A program made the position numbers and the translations under genes. 64,000 nt of DNA from assembly GCA_002281735.1 (NCBI GenBank), contig NCGK01000007.1, positions 21,179 through 85,178 of the forward strand, written 5' to 3'. This document shows, one piece after another, positions 8,509 through 16,834 of this stretch. Position 1 is the stretch's first letter. Every line of letters starts with the position of its first letter. The notes below the pieces were generated by a model. The model had not been told where the DNA came from. It made no database searches and was given only the letters and a program-made list of their open reading frames with translations. Source of the stretch: Gammaproteobacteria bacterium 28-57-27 (lineage in GTDB: Bacteria; Pseudomonadota; Gammaproteobacteria; Halothiobacillales; Halothiobacillaceae).

Positions 8509-9396
8509 ATGTCTCAAGCTCTTTTCGATTCCCATATTCCGCATCTGCCACTCATCCATCGTGGCAAGGTGCGCGACATCTACAGTGTTGATGAGCAACA
8601 TTTGCTTATCGTCACCACGGATCGCCTATCCGCATTTGATGTGATTCTGCCCACACCGATTGCGGGCAAGGGCGAAGTGCTCACGCAAACCGCGTTGTTC
8701 TGGTTCAGGCACTTCGAACACCTCATCCCCAACCACCTGGCCACCGACCTCACACTGGAGCAGGTCATACCGGATGCTGTGCTGCGTAGCGAACTCGCCC
8801 CGCGCACGATGTTGGTGAAAAAGCTCAAGGCATTGCCGATTGAAGCCATTGCGCGCGGTTATCTGATCGGTTCGGGCTGGAAAGATTACCAAGCGACGGG
8901 CGCGGTCTGCGGCATCCCCTTGCCTGCGGGTTTGCAACTGGCCGACAAACTGCCTGAGCCGATCTACACCCCATCCAGCAAGGCTGATGTGGGCGAGCAT
9001 GATGAAAACATCGACTTTGCGACCACGGTGACGCTGGTCGGACTTGATCTCGCCACCCAAGTACGCGACATGACTCTGCGCATCTACAAAGAAGCCGCCG
9101 CATACGCGCTGGCGCGCGGCATTATTATTGCCGACACCAAGTTCGAGTTCGGCGTGGACGAACACGGCACGCTGCATCTGATTGACGAAGCGCTCACGCC
9201 GGATTCCTCGCGTTTCTGGCCGCTGGACAGCTACGCGCCGGGCAAAAGCCCCGACAGCTTCGACAAGCAATTTGTGCGCGACTGGCTGGAGACCCTGGAT
9301 TGGGACAAAACTGCACCTGGCCCGCAACTACCCGCAGACATCGTCGAGCGCACGGCGTCCAAGTACCGTGAAGCCCTGCAACGCCTGACCGCCTGA
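8509..9396 (+). CDS. purC: Phosphoribosylaminoimidazole-succinocarboxamide synthase
   Basis: 295 residues, the longer form of SAICAR synthase found in many bacteria and yeast. It joins aspartate to CAIR using ATP, step eight of IMP synthesis. Diagnostic segments are HRGKVRDIY near the N-terminus (nucleotide binding), [27 protein letters not shown], and [11 protein letters not shown] followed by [13 protein letters not shown]. Complete, with standard ends. The other purine genes are not adjacent. Carbonic anhydrase follows after 10 bp. Confidence 0.97.
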   Translation: MSQALFDSHIPHLPLIHRGKVRDIYSVDEQHLLIVTTDRLSAFDVILPTPIAGKGEVLTQTALFWFRHFEHLIPNHLATDLTLEQVIPDAVLRSELAPRTMLVKKLKALPIEAIARGYLIGSGWKDYQATGAVCGIPLPAGLQLADKLPEPIYTPSSKADVGEHDENIDFATTVTLVGLDLATQVRDMTLRIYKEAAAYALARGIIIADTKFEFGVDEHGTLHLIDEALTPDSSRFWPLDSYAPGKSPDSFDKQFVRDWLETLDWDKTAPGPQLPADIVERTASKYREALQRLTA

Positions 9397-9406
9397 GACT
9401 CAGACC

Positions 9407-10063
9407 ATGTGTGACAAGCACGCCCCGATCAACAAGCTGGTTTCCGGCTTCCAGCGTTTTCGCCGCGAACACTTTGAACGCAAAGACCCCTACTACCAGG
9501 CGCTGGTACGTGAGGGTCAACATCCGCGCGTGCTGTTTTTGGGCTGCTCGGATTCGCGCGTGGATCCCGCCATTGTGTTTGGCACGGATCCGGGAGATCT
9601 GTTCATTATCCGCAACGTGGCCAATATCGTGCCGCCGTATGAAATCAATGCCGGACAGCATGGCGTGAGCGCGGCGATTGAGTACGCTGTCAACTCACTG
9701 GAAGTCGAACACATTATTATTAACGGTCATTCGCAATGTGGCGGCATTCGCGCCCTGTGCGAGCGCCCCGAAGACGCGCATATCGAAAGCCCGCACTTGG
9801 TTGGCCGCTGGCTGGCGCTGGCCAAGCCAGCCTATGACAAGGCGCGCGCTGACTACCCGGATGTCGATATGAACCGTCTGGCACATGAGTGCGAAAAGGA
9901 CTCGATCATTCGCTCACTGGATAATTTAATGACGTTTCCAATGGTGCGTGGGCGCGTGGCATCCGGTCATTTGAAATTGCATGGCTGGTATTTCGACATG
10001 GCGCGCGGACAACTAAGCACATGGAATCCAGACAGCGGGCGCTTTGAGTCTTTAAGTTGCTGA
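9407..10063 (+). CDS. Beta-class carbonic anhydrase
   Basis: 218 residues. Zinc ligands are C47 and the D49-R51 dyad in LGCSDSRVDP, and H108 and C111 in NGHSQCGGI; all are present. The enzyme interconverts CO2 and bicarbonate in the cytoplasm. Bicarbonate is consumed by biotin-dependent carboxylases and by CO2 fixation, which fits the immediate overlap (TGATG, one base) with bioD, although the coupling may be incidental. E. coli Can is the nearest well-known relative. Confidence 0.95.
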   Translation: MCDKHAPINKLVSGFQRFRREHFERKDPYYQALVREGQHPRVLFLGCSDSRVDPAIVFGTDPGDLFIIRNVANIVPPYEINAGQHGVSAAIEYAVNSLEVEHIIINGHSQCGGIRALCERPEDAHIESPHLVGRWLALAKPAYDKARADYPDVDMNRLAHECEKDSIIRSLDNLMTFPMVRGRVASGHLKLHGWYFDMARGQLSTWNPDSGRFESLSC

Positions 10064-10725
10064 TGAAAAAAGGATTTTTCATTACCGCCAACGACACTGG
10101 CGCGGGCAAGACTTTTGTTACTGCGCAACTGGCGGCGGCTTTAAACACACGCGGACAGCGCGTGGCAGTGCGCAAGCCTGTCGAATCAGGTTGTGCCGAA
10201 GTCGATGGCAAACTCTTCCCACACGATGCTGAACGCCTACGCCTCGCCGCAGGGGCTTGGGAGACGCTTGAAAACATCTGCCCCAACCCGCTGCGCGAGC
10301 CGCTCAGTCCGCCACGCGCCGCGCGCTTTATGAAGCGCAAACTATTTCTCCACGACCTGCAAGCCGCCTGCGCCATGCCTGAGCAGGCGGATTGGATGCT
10401 GGTTGAAGGTGCGGGAGGATTCTTTGCGCCCCTGGCTGAAGATGCGCTGAACGCCGACTTGGCTGCCGCACTCAATCTTCCTGTGCTGCTTGTTGTTCCC
10501 GACCGCTTGGGTGCCATTAATCAAGCGCTGCTCGGCATTCACGCCATCACCCATCGCGGCTTAAAACTGGCGGGTGTATTGCTCAATCAAATCGAAGCCG
10601 AACGTCCACGCGGCATGGACAATTTCGCCGATTTACGCTTGTGGACGGGCGCGCCCATCATGCGCTTTGAGCATCATGGCAGCGCAGAGGCGCTGTTGAA
10701 CCAGCTTGCGCAATGCAAACGTTAA
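10063..10725 (+). CDS. bioD: Dethiobiotin synthetase
   Basis: 220 residues. BioD closes the ureido ring of dethiobiotin from DAPA, CO2 and ATP. The P-loop-like motif NDTGAGKTF is at residues 10-18, the substrate lysine lies in VRKPVESG, and VEGAGGFFAPL matches the second conserved glycine motif. ATG 10063 is taken as start because it shares its A with the stop of the carbonic anhydrase gene; a TTG six bases earlier is less likely. bioA is 24 kb away, so biotin genes are dispersed. Confidence 0.95.
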   Translation: MKKGFFITANDTGAGKTFVTAQLAAALNTRGQRVAVRKPVESGCAEVDGKLFPHDAERLRLAAGAWETLENICPNPLREPLSPPRAARFMKRKLFLHDLQAACAMPEQADWMLVEGAGGFFAPLAEDALNADLAAALNLPVLLVVPDRLGAINQALLGIHAITHRGLKLAGVLLNQIEAERPRGMDNFADLRLWTGAPIMRFEHHGSAEALLNQLAQCKR

Positions 10726-10772
10726 CCACATAGGTGGACTACGAAGCTTGATGGGGGGCGAACGTGCTCAAC

Positions 10773-10829
10773 GTAGGGTGCGCCGTGCGCACCATTACAT
10801 GCTCAATCGGTGCGCGCGGCGCACCCTAC
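10773..10829. repeat. REP-like palindrome between convergent genes
   Basis: Two 21-nt arms (GTAGGGTGCGCCGTGCGCACC at 10773-10793 and its complement at 10809-10829, one mismatch) separated by 15 nt. It sits between the 3' ends of bioD and the ParA-like gene. Its shape and position are typical of dispersed extragenic palindromes, and it may act as a bidirectional transcript end. Only one copy is in the window. Confidence 0.85.
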
Positions 10830-10839
10830 AAAACCGGCT

Positions 10840-11532
10840 TCAGCCCTGCAAGACCTGATCGATCTCAACATACGCCGACTTCAACCACATTTTCACGCGC
10901 TGACGCTCCAAAAGACCCAGCTCATGCTCAATGCCGCTCTGGGTCGCCGCCCAAAAACTGCTGCTGGTGGCATCAATTTTAATCATCGAAGCTTCGTGCA
11001 GGCGCTTGATCGTCATCACATTCGCACCCAACTCCTGCGCGCGGCGTAACTGCCCGGATTGCTTGAGAATGCCAAAATCATCGCCGCGCAGTTGATTAAG
11101 CACCAATACGTAATCCAGCTTGGCACCAAAACGGTCGAGCAGCACACGCAACAAATCCACTGAATCACGCCCCGAATCCATCACATGCCAGTAACGAATC
11201 CCCAAACCCAACTCCTTGGCCAAACCGAGCAGGTCAGAGTCCTCAATCCAACGCGTTAGCGATGCTTGAGTTTGTGCCGCAAGATCAACCAGTACCGGGC
11301 GCTCAAAATCTTCGGTTGCCGCCTCGATAACGCTATCCAAGCTCTCGTATTGGTCAGCGACCACCTTGGAGGTGTAATCGCTATAAAAACGCAGCAAAGC
11401 ACCGTGTGATTTGTCGGTGTCAAAACCAAGAAACGGCTGATTATTGTCAATAAAATACTGCGCCAAAATGCGCGCCATCACCGACTTGCCTACGCCGCCT
11501 TTCTCGCCACCCACAAAATGAATATCCGCCAT
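10840..11532 (-). CDS. ParA/MinD-like P-loop ATPase
   Basis: 230 residues. The deviant Walker A motif KGGVGKS (near residues 10-16, inside VGGEKGGVGKSVMARILAQY) and the GFDTDKS strand are typical of the ParA/MinD/CobQ superfamily. The Walker B region is LVDLAAQTQASL. These ATPases partition DNA or position protein complexes; no ParB partner or parS-like site is seen here. An earlier start at 11559 is possible, but MADIHFVGGEKGG gives the usual N-terminal spacing. It lies 185 bp downstream of the ATP-grasp/alpha-E/101-aa operon on the same strand, so membership of that system is only a suggestion. Confidence 0.78.
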   Translation of the reverse strand: MADIHFVGGEKGGVGKSVMARILAQYFIDNNQPFLGFDTDKSHGALLRFYSDYTSKVVADQYESLDSVIEAATEDFERPVLVDLAAQTQASLTRWIEDSDLLGLAKELGLGIRYWHVMDSGRDSVDLLRVLLDRFGAKLDYVLVLNQLRGDDFGILKQSGQLRRAQELGANVMTIKRLHEASMIKIDATSSSFWAATQSGIEHELGLLERQRVKMWLKSAYVEIDQVLQG

Positions 11533-11744
11533 ACCGATGTCTCTCGCATTAAAATACAAAGTGCCAAACTACAAGAACCTGTTTACGATCTAGCTGAACG
11601 GCGCATTGCGGCGAAAAAATCGACCTCAAAATGCTCACATGGTTGTCTATGCTGAACGCAAAGCTGCCGCAAGGCCGCTTTTTCGGTCGATTTACGCTTG
11701 CACTGTATCCGTTAATCAAGATCGTAAACAGGCTCCAAGAGCGC

Positions 11745-12050
11745 CTAACCACGCGCTCCGAAATTATAATTTGCCGAGCTGGCGGGCACTTTAGACTCTT
11801 CTTGTTTCACTTTCGTGGATGGCTTGGTTGATGCCGGGTCACTCTCGGGCTGCTCCAGCAAACCTAGCGCATCAGAAAGTTCCAAGGCCATCAACACCAG
11901 GGTTTCGTTATCGACTTCTTGCGCCCGCGTAAGAATCTCGCGGGCATAGTCGCCCGCTTGAGCCAAACGGAAAATATCGACATTAAATCCACCCAGGCGG
12001 CGCGTCATGATTTTGAAGCGCGCCAGTTTCTGCATCGTCATCGTGTCCAT
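11745..12050 (-). CDS. Unknown 101-residue protein in the ATP-grasp/alpha-E operon
   Basis: I do not recognise a family. The first about 65 residues look alpha-helical (QKLARFKIMTRRLGGFNVDI, then AREILTRAQEVDNETLVLMALELSDAL) and the last about 35 are a polar, low-complexity tail rich in S, K, P and E. AGGAG lies 8 nt before the ATG. It follows the alpha-E gene by only 24 bp on the same strand, so it is almost certainly co-transcribed with it. It may be an accessory or substrate protein of that system, but nothing in the sequence proves this. Confidence 0.65.
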   Translation of the reverse strand: MDTMTMQKLARFKIMTRRLGGFNVDIFRLAQAGDYAREILTRAQEVDNETLVLMALELSDALGLLEQPESDPASTKPSTKVKQEESKVPASSANYNFGARG

Positions 12051-12074
12051 ATCGTTACTCCTATGAATATATCA

Positions 12075-13040
12075 TCAGGCATTAGCCACGCGTTGCGCCT
12101 GTGACTGCCCACTGGGGCTGCTCACCGGGTCGGCTTTAGGCTTGGCAAAATAACTGTCATGAATGGCGTTATGCACCTCGCATAAGCGCTGCTGAACCTC
12201 ATCTATCAACACTGGCAAACCATCGTCCAGCTCCATACTGTGCTCCACCTTGGACAGCAAGCGCGCCGCTTGGCGAGTGGCACGCAGTGGGTCGGCTGGG
12301 TCAGGAAGTTCGGCGAGAATGCCTTCGATACTGTCCAAGCAATAGCGAATTGCGCGCGGAAAGCGCGGATCAGAGAACAAAAAACTCACCACACGCTTGG
12401 GGACAATACGCACGTCCTGATGGCGACGGTACATTTGAAAGGCGCTTAATGCCTTGAGAATACTGATCCACGTGGTTTCCATACCCAGACCACCCGGCGC
12501 CGTGCAGGCCACAGCACTACTGATGTCCACAATGCGCGAGGTCATGTCGGCACGCTCGAGCAATGCCCCCATGCGCAGGAACTGAAATGCCGCATCATGG
12601 CTCATGGTCTCATTCAGCAAACCGGCCAGCATCAAACGAGCATCGACCACCTCGCGCAGTGCTGTGTCCCGGCGCGAACGATCCAGCGCCGCGGTCATCA
12701 AAGCCGGGGCACGCAGATGCAATGTATTGAGCTGCTCCCACACTTCGCGCGGCAACACTTCACGCAAGGAACGCGCATTTTCACGCGCATGACGCAAGCT
12801 CACCACAATCGAGCCTGGATTGTCCTGATCGAGCAGCAAGAGATGCACCACTTCCGTCTCGGTTACGCCGCTGGACTCGGGGAAACCCATCACACGGGTC
12901 AACTCATCCCATCCCAGCTCAATCCCCGCTGGCGAGTCCAACAAGACCTGGGTGGTGGCATTCACCAGCCGTGCCGTGTTTTCGGCGCGTTCAAGCTGGC
13001 GCCCCATCCAGTATAAATTTTCAGCTACACGCGCCAGCAT
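12075..13040 (-). CDS. Alpha-E domain protein (DUF403)
   Basis: 321 residues, opening MLARVAENLYWMGRQLERAENTAR, the signature of the alpha-E family (COG2307), an all-helical protein nearly always encoded beside circularly permuted ATP-grasp enzymes. Published comparative work places this pair with transglutaminases and Anbu-type peptidases in a predicted peptide synthesis/modification system; the biochemical role is unsettled. The ATG overlaps the stop of the ATP-grasp gene by one base (TAATG), supporting coupled translation and a stoichiometric complex. No signal peptide or membrane segment. Confidence 0.93.
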   Translation of the reverse strand: MLARVAENLYWMGRQLERAENTARLVNATTQVLLDSPAGIELGWDELTRVMGFPESSGVTETEVVHLLLLDQDNPGSIVVSLRHARENARSLREVLPREVWEQLNTLHLRAPALMTAALDRSRRDTALREVVDARLMLAGLLNETMSHDAAFQFLRMGALLERADMTSRIVDISSAVACTAPGGLGMETTWISILKALSAFQMYRRHQDVRIVPKRVVSFLFSDPRFPRAIRYCLDSIEGILAELPDPADPLRATRQAARLLSKVEHSMELDDGLPVLIDEVQQRLCEVHNAIHDSYFAKPKADPVSSPSGQSQAQRVANA

Positions 13041-14482
13041 TACACGCCCTCCTTCACAATCCAGGTGTCTTTACTGCCGCCGCCCTGGCTGGAGTTAACC
13101 ACAATCGAACCCTCACGCATCGCCACGCGGGTGAGTCCACCCGTGGTCACACTCATTTCTTTGCCCTGCAAAATAAAGGGACGCAAGTCCACATGACGTG
13201 GCGCCAACGCATCCCCGATCAGGGTGGGCACGGTAGAAAGCGCAAGCATGGGTTGCGCCATATAGTTACGCGGCTCGGCAATAATCAGCTTTGCAAACTC
13301 GGCGCGTTCAGCTTCAGTGGCCTTGGGGCCAATCAACATGCCATAACCGCCGGACTCATTTGCCGGCTTGACCACCAGTTCATCCAAATGCGCCAACACA
13401 TACGCAAGGTCATCCTCACGCATACACAGGTAGCTCGGCACATTGGGCAAAATCGGCTCTTCGTTCAAATAAAAGCGAATCATGTCGGGCACATAGGTGT
13501 ACACGATCTTGTCGTCTGCCACGCCCGAGCCGGGTGCATTGGCAATCGCCACCTTGCCTGCGCGCCATGCACGCATCAATCCGGGCACACCCAGCATAGA
13601 GTCAGGGTGAAATACCTCCGGGTCGATAAACTTATCATCCACACGGCGGTAAATCACATCCACACGGCGCGGCCCGCCCACGGTGCACATGGTCACGATA
13701 TCGTCGCCATTAACACTTAAGTCCGAACCCTCAACCAGATACGCACCCATCTGCTGCGCAAGGTAGCTGTGTTCAAAATAGGCGGAATTAAACACCCCCG
13801 GCGTTAACACCACGATCACCGGGCGATCCGTATCACGTGGACACAGCGAGGCCAGCATCTCGTACAAACGTGTGGGGTAATCATCCAGCGGCAGAATGGT
13901 TTGATCGGTAAACAACTCCGGCAACAAACGCTTCATCAAACCGCGATTTTCCAGCATATAGGACACGCCGGACGGCACGCGCAGGTTATCTTCCAACACA
14001 TACATCACGCCGTCGCCGCCGCGCACCAAGTCCGTGCCGCAAATATGCGCCCATGCACCGTGGCGCAGCTTCATGCCCTCACAAGCTTCCAGATAGTTGA
14101 CCGAGCCGTCCAGTACATCCGCCGGAAACACGCCCTCACGGATAATGTCTTGTTCGTTGTAAATATCCTCAATAAACATATTCAACGCACGTAAACGCTG
14201 TTTCAGCCCTGCATCGATTTTCCGCCATTCGCTCTCCGGCACAATGCGCGGAATCAAATCAAACGGCCATGCCCGGTCGATATTTCCGGCATCGCTGTAT
14301 ACCGTAAAACTAATACCCATGGTCGTAATCGCCGCATCAATCGCCTCGCGGCGAGTGCGTAATTCGTCCGCGCTCTGTGCATCCAAATGCGCACACAACG
14401 CTTTCGCCGTCGGTCGAGGTGCGCCATGCTCGTCGATCAATTCATCATAGAACGCGGTTTTTGGATAGTTTTCGCAGCGCAT
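13040..14482 (-). CDS. Circularly permuted type 2 ATP-grasp protein (DUF404/407)
   Basis: 480 residues from ATG 14482; a longer frame to 14524 is open, but AGGGGG sits about 8 nt before 14482 and family members begin near here (YDELID). The family (COG2308) has the ATP-grasp fold in permuted order and is predicted to form amide or peptide bonds using ATP, like glutathionylspermidine synthetase-type ligases. Recognisable blocks are DLIPRIVPESEW, ERGLKQRLRALN-like DAGLKQRLRALN, EDNLRVPSGVSYMLENR, LTPGVFNSAYFEH and KPANESGGYGM. Coupled to the alpha-E gene and divergent from the Anbu gene, with 124 bp between them holding both promoters. Confidence 0.93.
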   Translation of the reverse strand: MRCENYPKTAFYDELIDEHGAPRPTAKALCAHLDAQSADELRTRREAIDAAITTMGISFTVYSDAGNIDRAWPFDLIPRIVPESEWRKIDAGLKQRLRALNMFIEDIYNEQDIIREGVFPADVLDGSVNYLEACEGMKLRHGAWAHICGTDLVRGGDGVMYVLEDNLRVPSGVSYMLENRGLMKRLLPELFTDQTILPLDDYPTRLYEMLASLCPRDTDRPVIVVLTPGVFNSAYFEHSYLAQQMGAYLVEGSDLSVNGDDIVTMCTVGGPRRVDVIYRRVDDKFIDPEVFHPDSMLGVPGLMRAWRAGKVAIANAPGSGVADDKIVYTYVPDMIRFYLNEEPILPNVPSYLCMREDDLAYVLAHLDELVVKPANESGGYGMLIGPKATEAERAEFAKLIIAEPRNYMAQPMLALSTVPTLIGDALAPRHVDLRPFILQGKEMSVTTGGLTRVAMREGSIVVNSSQGGGSKDTWIVKEGV

Positions 14483-14606
14483 GTTGGTTCCCCCTGATGA
14501 GCCATATAGCAAGCTTGAGGCCACAATCTTTGTGGCGCATTTCTAGCTGATTTATACCTCCATCTTGTTACACTCCTCCCATTTACTTGCACTCAGGATC
14601 GAGCTC

Positions 14607-15422
14607 ATGACCTACTGCGTTGGAATTCATGTCAACGACGGCCTTGTATTCGCCAGCGACTCACGCACCAATGCGGGACTCGACCACATCAGTAGCTACA
14701 GCAAACTGCATTGCTACCGTTTTCCGGGTGAGCGTATGTTCGTGCTTTTGGCGGCTGGAAATTTGGCCACCACGCAAGAGGTGGTCAAAAAGATGCACCA
14801 ATCTGGTGCAGACGGTCAACCGATATTAAGCACTGTGCCCAATATGCACGCCGCAGTCGATTTTGTCGCCCAGCTCAGTGCCGATGTGCAACGCCAGCAA
14901 CAATCCCGTGACACCGCCAATACCAACTTCGAGGCCACATTTATTTTCGGCGGACAGATTCTGGGACAAGCTCCAGAGCTGTACATGATTTACGCCCAAG
15001 GCAATTTCATCCACGAACCGCCTGCGCACCCGTTTCTACAAATCGGCGAAACAAAATATGGCAAGCCGATACTCGACCGTGTAATCCAGCCTGAAACTGC
15101 CCTGGAAACCGCTGCCCGCTGCGCATTAGTCTCGATCAACTCCACCATCCGCAGTAATTTGAGCGTCGGCGCACCGATAGAACTGCTCATTTTGCAGCGC
15201 GACAAGATTGATGCGCCGTACCGCATTAAACTCAACGAAGACGACCCCTACTACCGCGAACTCACCGAAAAATGGGGCGTGGGATTGCTGCATGCGCTGG
15301 ATAGCTTGCCGCGCATTCCTTGGCAGCCCAACGATGCCCACGAGGTCATACACGAGCCTGTGCCGACCGATACCGTACAGGTGGTGTGCTCCATACAGCA
15401 ACCGTTCAATCAGAGCTCTTAG
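14607..15422 (+). CDS. Proteasome-type peptidase, Anbu/BPH family
   Basis: 271 residues. The N-terminus MTYCVGIHVNDGLVFASDSRTNAG matches the Ntn-hydrolase fold of the bacterial Anbu (ancestral beta subunit) group. Removal of Met would leave Thr as the candidate nucleophile, and D/S residues in the FASDSR motif are typical of proteasome beta subunits. Anbu assembles into open ring or lock-washer oligomers; natural substrates are unknown. AGGA lies 8 nt before ATG 14607, so the 14 extra codons upstream are rejected. It is divergent from the ATP-grasp/alpha-E operon and upstream of the HPPD-like gene, reproducing the known Anbu neighbourhood. Confidence 0.92.
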   Translation: MTYCVGIHVNDGLVFASDSRTNAGLDHISSYSKLHCYRFPGERMFVLLAAGNLATTQEVVKKMHQSGADGQPILSTVPNMHAAVDFVAQLSADVQRQQQSRDTANTNFEATFIFGGQILGQAPELYMIYAQGNFIHEPPAHPFLQIGETKYGKPILDRVIQPETALETAARCALVSINSTIRSNLSVGAPIELLILQRDKIDAPYRIKLNEDDPYYRELTEKWGVGLLHALDSLPRIPWQPNDAHEVIHEPVPTDTVQVVCSIQQPFNQSS

Positions 15423-15508
15423 CTCGACAGAACCGCACATGCGCCACAGTAGAACTGGAATATTTCTTGCCAATAACCCTAGCGTGACCACCCCAAGGAG
15501 CCTTCCGC

Positions 15509-16744
15509 ATGTCCCCATCCCTCGCCCTGCCCCGTTTTGGGGATAAATTAAACTCCCCCATGTTTGAGGAGTTTCTCGTGCGTTTGCTCGAAGAGCGTGA
15601 CCGCGTTGGACTTTCCGAAATGATTCGTGGCATTGATGCGCTGATGATTACCGTCGACCCCGACCGCTCGGTGGGTTATGTCAACGAACTGTGCCTGATG
15701 ACCCCTTATCACTACCTGGTGACCCTCGAAAGCGCCGAACATTTCACCCACGTTCTGCGTATCGACCTGGACTCCCCCGACCTTTTAGTGCGCGAAGTTA
15801 AAGACCCCAATATGCGCGGCATCTTCCGCTGCCTCAATGAGGTCTACCCGGTCGGCGTGGATAAACCCAACTCACGCTACATGGGCGAGATTTTCCGTGT
15901 CAGCAACCTGCACGATGTGGTCGAGCTGCAAAAAGAGCGCGAAGTACGCTTTTTTAATCAAGAGCAGATCCGCAAGCTCGAACTGCCCGCCAACATGGCC
16001 ATCGTCAAACCCTCGCCCTACACCCACAACATCGTCGGCTATTGGGAGCGCCCCGAAGACGAGCTGCGCGTGTACGCCCTCGGCATTTCCACCATCCGCG
16101 ATGACATTCAGCGTGCTTACGTCGAAGCCAAAAACATGCAAGCCGGGCTTGGACTCGACCACCTGCTCCTGCCCATCGACCACTTGGCCACCCGTGTTTA
16201 CAGCCAAAACCGCGAAGCCGCCATCCTTGAATACCTCACCCTCAGCAGCTACTACTACTGGGGCTCCTACGACATCAGCTCACAAAACTCGTCCACCAAC
16301 GTCACCAAAAGCCTGCACTACACCGCCGAGTCACGCAGCCCGGCCAAAGTATTCACCGCCGCCAACTACCCCTACTTCGTCAACCACCTGCTCAAACTGC
16401 CCTCGCCCACCGAAGCCTTCGTGCGCAACTTCGGCCCGCGCCTGCACCACCTCGCCATCTCGGTGGCCGACGGCCAAACCCAAGGACAACCCAATATCGA
16501 CTACGCCGTCGCCGCACTCCAGGGCTGTGGCAAAGATTTCCTCCTTGAAGTCATCGGCTCGCAAGAAGAGGGACTCAAGCAAATTTTCTCCCGCGCCTCT
16601 GAACACTCCGCGCTCATCGTCGAATACGTGCAACGCTTCGGCGATTTCCAAGGCTTCTTCACCAAGGACAACGTCGCTGAACTCACCCAGGCCGCAGGTG
16701 TCGATGAAAGCCTGCGCGCACTGGATGCGGGAGCGCGGGCTTGA
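15509..16744 (+). CDS. HPPD-like VOC-superfamily protein of unknown substrate
   Basis: 411 residues. The C-terminal half resembles 4-hydroxyphenylpyruvate dioxygenase: IDHLATRVY (H225), GPRLHHLAISVAD (H314) and SALIVEYVQRFGDFQGFF (E372) align with the three iron ligands in the HPPD contexts IDHL..VY, QHVA and FFEFIQR. The N-terminal ~200 residues would be the degenerate first VOC repeat. The HPPD substrate-binding and C-terminal gate residues are not obviously conserved, so the substrate is probably not 4-hydroxyphenylpyruvate. AAGGAG is 8 nt before the ATG. It follows Anbu by 86 bp on the same strand and ends at a terminator. Family assignment is by eye. Confidence 0.68.
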   Translation: MSPSLALPRFGDKLNSPMFEEFLVRLLEERDRVGLSEMIRGIDALMITVDPDRSVGYVNELCLMTPYHYLVTLESAEHFTHVLRIDLDSPDLLVREVKDPNMRGIFRCLNEVYPVGVDKPNSRYMGEIFRVSNLHDVVELQKEREVRFFNQEQIRKLELPANMAIVKPSPYTHNIVGYWERPEDELRVYALGISTIRDDIQRAYVEAKNMQAGLGLDHLLLPIDHLATRVYSQNREAAILEYLTLSSYYYWGSYDISSQNSSTNVTKSLHYTAESRSPAKVFTAANYPYFVNHLLKLPSPTEAFVRNFGPRLHHLAISVADGQTQGQPNIDYAVAALQGCGKDFLLEVIGSQEEGLKQIFSRASEHSALIVEYVQRFGDFQGFFTKDNVAELTQAAGVDESLRALDAGARA

Positions 16745-16781
16745 GTTAGGGCTACCCGGCGGCTAAATACTCAGATAACAG

Positions 16782-16808
16782 AAACCCCGCGATAAGGCGG
16801 GGTTTTTT
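16782..16808 (+). terminator. Rho-independent terminator of the Anbu/HPPD-like unit
   Basis: Perfect 9-bp stem AAACCCCGC / GCGGGGTTT (16782-16790 / 16797-16805), 6-nt loop, followed by a T-run, about 40 nt after the HPPD-like stop. The convergent transglutaminase gene ends 27 nt further on. Confidence 0.92.
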
Positions 16809-16834
16809 ATTTGGACATCCAGGTTCTTTTATTG

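Noticed and set aside
15837..16766. Second frame of 309 codons over the HPPD-like gene
   Set aside because: Low-complexity Ser/Thr/Pro/Arg product, typical shadow of a GC-biased gene.
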